Shown piece by piece: positions 26,215 through 33,633 of a stretch of DNA of 52,528 nt; within the stretch, counting starts at the first letter, position 1; each line of letters starts with the position of its first letter. The notes beneath the pieces were generated by a model, which ran no database searches, was not told the origin of the DNA, and was given only the letters and a program-made list of their open reading frames with translations. The stretch spans positions 1 through 52,528 of the forward strand of contig JAOMEV010000017.1 of NCBI GenBank assembly GCA_028346125.1. The letters run 5' to 3'. The position numbers and the translations under genes were made by a program. This DNA comes from Bacteriovoracales bacterium (lineage in GTDB: Bacteria; Bdellovibrionota; Bacteriovoracia; Bacteriovoracales; Bacteriovoracaceae).

Positions 26215-26314
26215 AAGGTTAGGAAAAACAAAGCGCCCTTTTTTTCTAGCCTACCCGAAAAATTTGCGCCTGCCCTCCCGCCTTTTTACTCAAATAAGGC
26301 GAGCTTCTATTAAG
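26215..26314 (+). repeat. Dispersed repeat, short form
   Basis: AAGGTTAGGAAAAACAAAGC, then CTACCCGAAAAATTTGCGCC, then ACTCAAATAAGGCGAGCTTC and TATTAAGG. About 100 bp; the central module is missing. It sits between the CheB/CheR-type kinase and the protease gene. Confidence 0.88.
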
Positions 26315-26339
26315 GCGTAAGTTTGCCCAGCGGACCGCA

Positions 26340-28490
26340 CTAAAGCCCGGCACCCGAAAGGAATTCTGCAAAATCTTTCTCAAACGTAGCTGCATTCACC
26401 CTGGTCAATCGATCGCCTTCTTCCAACTCGGTACAGTCTTTGGGAGCAGAAAGGTAACAACTTAAACCCATGGGTTTTTTAGCAATATCTTTATAGTAGA
26501 GGTTGGTCATACCACAGATAAATTCTATTTCAGTTTCACAGGTCTTCTTATCGACCACATCCAAGAATCCGTGGGGCTTCAACCGCTCTTTTTTCTGTGC
26601 AAGCATGGCCTGGACATAGGGAACTATAATCTTCATGGCAGCGGGGACATCTCGGCGTTTCTTGGGAATATAGAAGGCCTTCTTAAGAACCTTTTTAACC
26701 ACCCTTTTCATTTTTTTCACGTTCTTCTCGTTTTGATAGACAGTGAAATCATGCAAGTAGTACCGAATTTTTCTAATTATACCTTCCACATAATTCCGGT
26801 AGCTAATATGTCTCATAGAGAAGAAGGGCCCTCGCCCTCTTTTCACGGCTTTGAAGGCCTTCTCGGGAATGGCCTTCTTCCACCGCTTAACGGTCCCGGT
26901 ATTAGTGATATGATCAGTGAACTTTATCCTTTTGATATTGGCCTTAACTAGCGCCTTTAGAGGAAGACTCTTTTTTTCCTTGAGGTATTCCTCTACTTTC
27001 TGGGACCTTTCCTCCCAGTGAACGTCGCGGGTGCCAAAAAGCTTAAGGAAGCCTTTCCGCTCTTTAACAAACTTCCCTTGCATGAGAAGACGAATGGCCA
27101 TCATTCCCGCCTTGTCTTGCTTAGACAGATCAATTTCCATCTTACTTTTGGCCACATAGGTATAGAAGTTATCTATTTGGTTTTGAAAATTACTGACGGC
27201 CCTTCTCTTTTTAAACCAGGTCACGAATTGCTTTGCCCTTTCTTTTGTAGGAAGGAGTTTTCTGAGCGCCGTCTTGACCTTCTGGGTCTTCGTCTTTTTC
27301 TTGAAATTTTCCGTTAAGTGCTCCACATGGTGCTTTAGCCTCTGGTTAAGAGAGTCAACCATAAGAGTCACAAGCTTTTCGATGGCCTTGTCGATCTTGG
27401 CCCTTTTCGGATACCCCAACCAAAGATCATCGACCACACTGCCTTTGTTCCCAGTCATCAAGGCCAGGAGCCCCTCGTTGACGAGAGACATTCCTGAAAC
27501 TTTGAGCTGCTTTTTGTGATCCTTGTACTTCTTATTGATGAGGTAAGTGGCGACCATGCCAGCGGATACCCCAATCATGGCGGCCGGGATCGCGGCCGGG
27601 GCAACACCGAGGACCTCGGCCGTTTTACCCAAATCTGACGCCGCCATCGCGGCTTCCCCTGATAGCCCAATGGTAGTCCATTGGGCCAGTTCCATGACAT
27701 AACTCAGCGCTGAACTGCAAATCAGCGTATACCCTAGGAACGGGTGCCGCTCCTTTATTTTGAGCCCAATCATAATACCCGTTATTTGAGTCAGACTGGT
27801 AAGCATAACCCCGGCCATGCTCATGAAAACTTGCGAATAGACCGGACCTAAGGCTTGGGACAGAGCTGACGGAGTCCCGCCTGCAACAGTGACAAACCCC
27901 ATAACTTGAGTGCCACCTTCTTGCGCGATTCCCTTAAAAGGAGTCATCAAAGCAAGGAAGCTTTCTAGCGTAGGAGTACCAGCAAAGAGTTCATTAAAGA
28001 ACGTCATAAGAGCATCATACTTAACCACCGTGAGGGTGGCATCAGGTTTCTCCATGAGCAAATGAGCCGCTCCGTAGTGACCAGCTTCATGAATGGCGAC
28101 GTTGAGGCCATAACCGTCTGCCAGGCCCACCATACCGAAGCCCCCGCGAACCTGGCCCAATCTGGCGCTGCCTTTTCCTTGCTTGGCCTCCTGACAGAGC
28201 ATTTCTACATTCAGGCCACCCCAGACCTGCCGTCTAATGGACTCTGTAATCTCACTGGTCGGAGGAAGGGTCTTGCGCTCTTTTGGGCTTAGCCTTTGTA
28301 CCCGTTCATTCACGACCCGATCGATCTTCTTTTCCATCTTGGCAGCAGAACCCCCGCCACAGAACTGACTCTGCAGGGCCTCAAGTTTGTCCATGAGGTC
28401 TTTTGAACCAAAAGACGGAGAAGAAAAGAGAAGTGGGCCGACAAGGGCAAGAATACCTGGCCATATTTTCCAAAATGAATTTCGCACCAT
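26340..28490 (-). CDS. Membrane zinc-metalloprotease-like protein with HEAGH motif
   Basis: The frame runs from a TTG at 28517, but the ATG at 28490 (or the GTG after it) follows GGGGAGG and starts a signal peptide cut near SFGS. From 28490 the protein has 716 residues. VAIHEAGHYGAAH has H134, E135 and H138, a HExxH zinc site of M50/M41 type. Hydrophobic segments at about 185-325 give several membrane helices. The C-terminal 370 residues are very basic, helical and without a known domain, ending with a few Cys. It is probably an envelope protease, but that is inferred. The gene is visibly richer in G+C than its neighbours, with codons such as GCG, GCC and CGG, which suggests transfer or unusual expression. 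Confidence 0.7.
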   Translation of the reverse strand: MVRNSFWKIWPGILALVGPLLFSSPSFGSKDLMDKLEALQSQFCGGGSAAKMEKKIDRVVNERVQRLSPKERKTLPPTSEITESIRRQVWGGLNVEMLCQEAKQGKGSARLGQVRGGFGMVGLADGYGLNVAIHEAGHYGAAHLLMEKPDATLTVVKYDALMTFFNELFAGTPTLESFLALMTPFKGIAQEGGTQVMGFVTVAGGTPSALSQALGPVYSQVFMSMAGVMLTSLTQITGIMIGLKIKERHPFLGYTLICSSALSYVMELAQWTTIGLSGEAAMAASDLGKTAEVLGVAPAAIPAAMIGVSAGMVATYLINKKYKDHKKQLKVSGMSLVNEGLLALMTGNKGSVVDDLWLGYPKRAKIDKAIEKLVTLMVDSLNQRLKHHVEHLTENFKKKTKTQKVKTALRKLLPTKERAKQFVTWFKKRRAVSNFQNQIDNFYTYVAKSKMEIDLSKQDKAGMMAIRLLMQGKFVKERKGFLKLFGTRDVHWEERSQKVEEYLKEKKSLPLKALVKANIKRIKFTDHITNTGTVKRWKKAIPEKAFKAVKRGRGPFFSMRHISYRNYVEGIIRKIRYYLHDFTVYQNEKNVKKMKRVVKKVLKKAFYIPKKRRDVPAAMKIIVPYVQAMLAQKKERLKPHGFLDVVDKKTCETEIEFICGMTNLYYKDIAKKPMGLSCYLSAPKDCTELEEGDRLTRVNAATFEKDFAEFLSGAGL

Positions 28491-28568
28491 AACCTCCCCG
28501 CCTGTGTTACTCCACAAGAACTTCTTCTGGTTTAATTTCTTTCCATTACATGTAATGTTCTTACCAAC

Positions 28569-28650
28569 CTAAGATTATGAAAAAAAATCACTTGTTTTTC
28601 TAACCTAACCATTTATCGATGATTCTCCACCAAACTTTAAACCGTAAAAA
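28569..28650 (+). repeat. Dispersed repeat, partial copy
   Basis: A diverged hairpin (ATTATGAAAAAAAATCACTT then TTTTTCTAACCTAACC) is followed by CATTTATCGATGATTCTCCA and AAACTTTAAACCGTAAAA. The TTAAG half is missing. It lies 79 bp before the protease start. Confidence 0.7.
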
Positions 28651-28704
28651 AATAGATATCGTTTCAGCAACCTCATGCTATAGTTTAGTATTATGCGCCA
28701 GTAA

Positions 28705-28864
28705 GAGTTAGGAAAAACAAAGCACGTTTTCTCTCCACCCTACACGACTCATCCACCGAATATTTTACAAAAAAAATTAAAACCGTTGAAGAAAACCATT
28801 TTGGTGCGCCTACGATCCACGACATTCGCACCTAGGCCATAAATAAGGCGAGCTTCAATTAAGA
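28705..28864 (+). repeat. Dispersed repeat, full long form
   Basis: Starts GAGTTAGGAAAAACAAAGCA, has ACTCATCCACCGAATATTTT and TTTTGGTGCGCCTACGATCC, and ends AAATAAGGCGAGCTTCAATT then AAG. It is tandem to the partial copy at 28569. Confidence 0.9.
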
Positions 28865-29039
28865 AGGGTTCATAACGGTATAAACGCCAATGGGACTGAT
28901 GGAAAGAAGATTTAAAACCTGAATACACACGCCTTTATGTTTGAATCCAGGAGTCCTTAGATTTTAACAGAAGAGGCGGATAAAGCACCTTTCAGGTAAA
29001 ACAATTATTTAAATTGCTAGAAAATTTTATCAAAAGCCT
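28865..29039. other. Intergenic region, possible small coding remnant
   Basis: On the minus strand a short frame reads GVCIQVLNLLSISPIGVYTV and abuts the repeat end. It is too short to assign. Nothing else is visible before the TonB stop codon. Confidence 0.2.
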
Positions 29040-29687
29040 TTAAAGGCCCTCAATCTTAAATTGGATGTGATCAAGAATAACAAGTGGTTTATTTGTATGG
29101 TGACTTAAGGAAATTTGTCCCTCCAAAGGACTTTTTAAAAAGAATTCTCTTACTGTTTCGTCTAAAAGTGGGAATCCAGATGACTGGGTCATTTTATAAT
29201 GAGAGGTCTCTCCTTTTGGAGAGAGAGTGAGTGTGTAGTGTACTTTTCCTTCCATATTCTTCACGACCGCTGCGTATGGATAAGGGACTTTTCCTTTAAT
29301 AAGACCCTTTATTTTTGAAATAATGGAAGGCCTAAAAGGTGAGATTTTTTTTGTTTCTTTTTTCCTTTTTAAATTATTTCCTAATTTCTTTTCGATTTGT
29401 TTTTTTTGCTTATTTTTTATTTTCTTTTGTTTAGCAAGTTCTACCTTTTTCTTTTTTCGGTTCCTCATTTTTTGAGTTTTATTCAAGAGGGCATTTTTAT
29501 TAAAGGTCTGTTTTGTTTTTTCGACTTGCATAACTTTTTTAAAATGCAACCTCATTTTAAAAGGCTTGTTCTTTAAAGCTATATTAGGTGGTTGTGTTTT
29601 CTTTTTGTAATTAAAAAAGAGGTTCATGAGGCCAATAAAAGAAGCATTAATAAGGAGGCTTAAAAGAAAAGGTTTTATTATTTTCAT
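29040..29687 (-). CDS. TonB-family energy transducer
   Basis: 215 residues. One membrane helix (about 7-25) is followed by a very Lys-rich spacer (about 30-115) and a C-terminal TonB domain (about 125-215) with VPYPYAAVVKNMEGKV and SSGFPLLDETV. The spacer is Lys-rich rather than Pro-rich, which is unusual but seen in small TonBs. It passes inner-membrane energy to an outer-membrane receptor. It begins 11 bp after the receptor gene on the same strand, so the two are surely one operon. No exbB/exbD are in the window. Confidence 0.85.
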   Translation of the reverse strand: MKIIKPFLLSLLINASFIGLMNLFFNYKKKTQPPNIALKNKPFKMRLHFKKVMQVEKTKQTFNKNALLNKTQKMRNRKKKKVELAKQKKIKNKQKKQIEKKLGNNLKRKKETKKISPFRPSIISKIKGLIKGKVPYPYAAVVKNMEGKVHYTLTLSPKGETSHYKMTQSSGFPLLDETVREFFLKSPLEGQISLSHHTNKPLVILDHIQFKIEGL

Positions 29688-29698
29688 CGTTTTCTTCT

Positions 29699-31450
29699 TT
29701 AAAAAAGCATTGAGGTCGTTAAGAAGTAGTGTCGGCCTTTCGTTTGATAGCCTTCCTTAAGAAAATAACTTTCATCAAAAAGGTTTTGGACTTTTAAAAG
29801 AAGAGTTGTTTGTTGGTCAAGTTTATGCCCAACTGATGTATCAAAAAGAGAATAGTGCTGATTTTTAGTGGCCGTTTTATAGTTGAGGAATGTTTTCATA
29901 TTAGTCATCCAGAACCACTTCTGGGTATTGAAGTCTGACGCCAGGCCTAAATGAGACCTAGAAATACCTTCGATATCGTGTGTCTCTCCTTTAGAGTTTA
30001 TTCCTTTTGTAATATTTAAAAACCCTTTTAAACTAAGAAATGGATTTACTTTTTTTTGAAAAAACCATTCAGTACCGAAAAGATCTCTTCTATCTACCTC
30101 CATTTTATAAAGGCGGCTTTTTTCTTCCCATCCAATCGCTTCTCTGTATCGGGTGTAAAAGAGGCCAGCTCCGTATAGGAAGTTAGGTGTGTATTTTTCA
30201 AGGCCAAAGATGAATTGGTCAATTTTTTCTGAACTTAATGGATTTTTTTGGGCGTAGATCTGGTTGAGAGATGGTGGTGTATAGGTCCTACTTCCCTTCA
30301 CTGTTAAACTCCAGTCATTATCAAATTTTTGTGTAAGTTTTAAAAAAGGAGAAAAATGACCTTTAAACTGAGTTGAGTTCTCATACCTTCCGCCAGCATT
30401 TATAGATGTTTTTTTTCTGATCCACTTATGTTGATAAAAAATATGGTTTGTTGAGAGGGAAAGCTGTTTATTCGTATAAGCTGACTTCTTTGTTCCAAAG
30501 CCAAAGATTCCATTATGGCTTTTGTTTATAAAGAGCTTTGCCTTCGCTTTAAAATGTGTGTTTGAACCCTTGAAGAGCTGGTAACCAGGCCAACCGTTCG
30601 GGTAAGACCTCTTAAAATTTGTTCTGTTTCCAAAAAGTGTAAGGTCCATGAAATTTAAAAAGAGTTCTCTTTCAATTTTAAGAGAGATTATCTGTGTTTG
30701 AGCAATACTCTTATAATCTTTTTCAGGTTCAAATGTTTGATCATAGCGTTCATTTATTTCATCGTGCCTTATCCTCGCTTCCAGGTTCCATCTTTTTATA
30801 TTTGAGGAAAGTCTAAGAGCTGCATTCTTCTTGACCGTACCATCTTGATCTTCGTTGTTACCTTTCATGGAACTTATATTGTCGGCCTTTTGAAGGCCTA
30901 CCTGAAGTCCAAAAGAAGGTTTATTGAGGCCTAAGGACATTTTTGAACTTCCATAGGAGCCAGAGCCAATTTGAAAAAAATTTTTATTTTTAATTGTCTT
31001 TATTTTTATAACAGCGGCAACGGCGTTAGCGCCTTCAGAGACAGAGTTGTGACCTTTTTCGACGACAATGCTTTCAATATGATCGAGGGGAATTTGAGAA
31101 AAAAGGGCCTGACCGCCAGGTGCAGTTGGATCATTAAGAGGAACACCGTCTATCATAACCAGGATGTGGCGGCTCTCTTTAAAACCTCTAAAGCGAGTTT
31201 CAACAAAGCTCCCACTGGTCGTATAGTGAAAACCTGGAATGGTATTAAGAAGGTCTGAGATATTTTCAAGGTTGAGCCGTTCTAGAGAATCTCTTTCATA
31301 CGTCACTGTCTCAATACTTGTTTTTGAAAAAGGGTTTTGAATTTTTTTTGCTTTTACAAGTATTTGGGATTTCCCAATTCCTGAAATAAAAAAAAAGGCC
31401 GTGGCCAGAGTTATACTTTGAATTGAAGTTTTAAATTTTACAAAACTCAT
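29699..31450 (-). CDS. TonB-dependent outer-membrane receptor
   Basis: 583 residues; signal peptide at about 1-28, plug domain at about 45-155 (ISDLLNTIPGFHY, FRGFKESRHILVMIDGVPLN, IESIVVEKG), then a beta-barrel that ends in the aromatic TSMLF usual for outer-membrane proteins. At 583 residues it is near the size of BtuB/CirA-type receptors. The ligand cannot be read. No cobalamin riboswitch box was found upstream, which argues weakly against B12. The gene leads an operon with tonB. Confidence 0.88.
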   Translation of the reverse strand: MSFVKFKTSIQSITLATAFFFISGIGKSQILVKAKKIQNPFSKTSIETVTYERDSLERLNLENISDLLNTIPGFHYTTSGSFVETRFRGFKESRHILVMIDGVPLNDPTAPGGQALFSQIPLDHIESIVVEKGHNSVSEGANAVAAVIKIKTIKNKNFFQIGSGSYGSSKMSLGLNKPSFGLQVGLQKADNISSMKGNNEDQDGTVKKNAALRLSSNIKRWNLEARIRHDEINERYDQTFEPEKDYKSIAQTQIISLKIERELFLNFMDLTLFGNRTNFKRSYPNGWPGYQLFKGSNTHFKAKAKLFINKSHNGIFGFGTKKSAYTNKQLSLSTNHIFYQHKWIRKKTSINAGGRYENSTQFKGHFSPFLKLTQKFDNDWSLTVKGSRTYTPPSLNQIYAQKNPLSSEKIDQFIFGLEKYTPNFLYGAGLFYTRYREAIGWEEKSRLYKMEVDRRDLFGTEWFFQKKVNPFLSLKGFLNITKGINSKGETHDIEGISRSHLGLASDFNTQKWFWMTNMKTFLNYKTATKNQHYSLFDTSVGHKLDQQTTLLLKVQNLFDESYFLKEGYQTKGRHYFLTTSMLF

Positions 31451-31663
31451 TAAGGCCTGCCTCTAACTTTTGGAGAAATAAAGCTTTATGCCAAGTGACC
31501 TTATGGCCAATTTTTTCTTTAAAAGAAAGGGGAACTTGAAAAGTGTAAATTATTGGGTTTTTTTACAATCATTACGCATCGCATATAAACCTTTGTTGCT
31601 TAGAACCTTTTGAGAAATTAATTTTTAAAGTAGGCCTGATCCTAATTTTAGCTTTTTTTTAAA

Positions 31664-31861
31664 AAGGATGGCCCTCATTATGCAATTAACTTTTTAAGGA
31701 ATCTCGAAGTAACCGAAAAGGATAAGATACTTATTTTAGGAGGAACTTGAGAAATTGGATCTGCAATGATTCAACTTCTTTCCCAAACCGGGTGTAAAAT
31801 TTATTCTAGCTCAAGACGAGAACTGGTTAACTCAAATTTTTGTGAAATAATTTTAATTTAA
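31664..31861 (+). pseudogene. Short-chain dehydrogenase (SDR) remnant with in-frame stop
   Basis: A start-less frame reads LEVTEKDKILILGGT, then TGA (31748-31750), then EIGSAMIQLLSQTGCKIYS and SSRREL. This is the Rossmann TGxxxIG signature with a stop in place of one residue. The frame ends at a TAA at 31861, far too early for an SDR. A further protein-like stretch (GCIVYLSPILYLRKKLVGTF, about 31922-32050) may be more of the same ruin; it runs into a repeat copy. Confidence 0.55.
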
Positions 31862-32052
31862 AAGGGTTATCCATGTAAAAAAGAGTACTTTATACTAGTC
31901 TAGATGTTGATGATAGGAAAGGATGTATCGTTTACCTTTCACCGATACTTTATTTGCGAAAAAAACTGGTGGGAACTTTTCCTAAAATTAGATCTTTAAA
32001 TGCTCACCAAATATTTTTTGCTATTAAAAGAAGAGCGGACCGCAAACCGAAC

Positions 32053-32229
32053 CTTAATAGAAGCTCGTCTTAATTAAAGAAAAACGAGATGTCTTGGCAC
32101 GCATGTTGCGAAATGGCGATTTTCCTAAAAGTTTTTTATTATCCTTCTTTAGGTTTTGTGGGAAATAATCGATGAATGGTTCGGGTTGGGTTGAAAAAAA
32201 GAGCGTTTTTTTTCAGACCTTTAACCTTA
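32053..32229 (-). repeat. Dispersed repeat, full long form, inverted
   Basis: Reads CTTAATAGAAGCTCGTCTTA, GAGATGTCTTGGCACGCATG, TTTAGGTTTTGTGGGAAATA, ATCGATGAATGGTTCG and ends TTTAACCTT. The GGTTAGG end faces the plus-strand lipoprotein gene. Confidence 0.92.
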
Positions 32230-32359
32230 AAATCAAATTTTTTGTCAATTGAGACAAATTTCTTTTAAAGAAAAAATTAGCTCCGATTTCAAAGCTTTTT
32301 TGCCAAGTAGTTTTTTATCAACACTTTCTTTTCTTTCTTTTTATGACTAAAATTTTATT

Positions 32360-33247
32360 ATGAAAAAAATAAATTTTATTATTCCGCTTTTGATTTTATT
32401 TTCTTCTTGTGGTGGTAGTGATAGCTCATCATCTTCATCAGGTTCTAACAAAATAGGCGGATGTGTTTTAACCACGGCCAGAGCTCTTCCTTTGGATAGC
32501 CTTAGAGCGGTTTCCAGTGTTTCCGCAACAGATGGGAGTGCCACCTACGCCCCCTTTACTAAAATACTCACATCTTATGGGACAACTCTAATTGCTATTT
32601 CAACAGTGAGTGATAGTTTTGTTATGGATATCGGTAGTACAATCAAAGAAATGTTTGATGCAACAACCTCAACCGATCCAGCAATACAAAGTACTTTCAT
32701 TGAAAACTCCTACAAATACGCTTCAACTATTCCCCTTTTTATTGATACAGATTTTAATACTTTTGATTTTCAAAACAGCAAAGACTCTAATAGTATCTGC
32801 GACACGATTAGTGCAGGTCAGGAAAGCCGAAATACCCAAGTTTTAGAAATTATGGAGCATATCCTTCATATTATGACTGATGTAGGGTTTCACTACACTT
32901 ACCCTAGTGAGTGGGGGCTGACGACTTCATCAACTTTATATACTTGTATGCAAGAAGCAATTAGCTCAGGTTACTTTAATTCCTCAAGTTATGATAGTAT
33001 GGATGCCGAAGTTAAAGATCGTGTTAAATTGCAAGAATTTGCTTACTGGTTTATTTCAAGCGCTTGGGGGTTACAAACGACTTATGGAGATAACGATATT
33101 AGTGAATGGACCCTTAAGAACAAATCAAGCCTGCAATCAAATATGTCTAGCTGCTTTACAACCCTAATAACGAATACGGTCAATAAGGTTCTGATCTCTC
33201 CCGAAACATCATTTTTGAATACCTTGGGAGATAATCATAGTGATTAA
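32360..33247 (+). CDS. Predicted lipoprotein of unknown function
   Basis: 295 residues starting MKKINFIIPLLILFSSC, a lipoprotein signal with the lipobox Cys at residue 17, followed by a Gly/Ser linker. The mature part has many Ser/Thr and scattered Cys (CVL, SICDT, YTCMQE, SSCFTT) that may pair, and a helix with EIMEHILHIMTDVGFH. No family recognised. An inverted repeat copy lies 131 bp upstream. It is co-oriented with the next hybrid kinase, but 386 bp and another repeat separate them. Confidence 0.75.
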   Translation: MKKINFIIPLLILFSSCGGSDSSSSSSGSNKIGGCVLTTARALPLDSLRAVSSVSATDGSATYAPFTKILTSYGTTLIAISTVSDSFVMDIGSTIKEMFDATTSTDPAIQSTFIENSYKYASTIPLFIDTDFNTFDFQNSKDSNSICDTISAGQESRNTQVLEIMEHILHIMTDVGFHYTYPSEWGLTTSSTLYTCMQEAISSGYFNSSSYDSMDAEVKDRVKLQEFAYWFISSAWGLQTTYGDNDISEWTLKNKSSLQSNMSSCFTTLITNTVNKVLISPETSFLNTLGDNHSD

Positions 33248-33329
33248 ATTTTATTCTTTAAAATTACTCCCATGGTAACGGCCTAAAATACTAAGGTTAG
33301 AAGACAAGAACTAAAGTCTAAAAAATTTT

Positions 33330-33491
33330 CTTTATAGAAGCACGCCTTATTTAAGTAAAAATGTGGAGGCCTAGGTGCGAAAGTTGCGGATTGGGGATTT
33401 TCCTAAAGTTTTTTTCTTGTGCTGCTTTAGGTTTTGTAAATAATATTTGATTGTAGGGTTGATAAAAGGGGCATTTGTTTTTCTTAACCTT
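33330..33491 (-). repeat. Dispersed repeat, full long form, inverted
   Basis: Begins CTTTATAGAAGCACGCCTTA, has GTGCGAAAGTTGCGGATTGG and TTTAGGTTTTGTAAATAATA, and ends TTTGTTTTTCTTAACCTT. It lies 143 bp before the hybrid kinase start with its hairpin end towards it. Confidence 0.9.
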
Positions 33492-33633
33492 AAGGGCCAA
33501 TCGATCTTGGTTTCCTAAAATACCACCAACATATTTTTTTTCCAAATTTTGGCCTTAATTGTTCGAAAAAATTAAGTTTAAGTTAAAAATAACCGAATTG
33601 CTTAAAGTTTAAAACGCTAAAAAAGGTTTTTCT

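Noticed and set aside
31451-31640. A cobalamin riboswitch or Fur box before the TonB receptor
   Set aside because: No B12-box sequence was found. CAATCATTACGCATCG near 31568 only loosely resembles a metal-regulator site.
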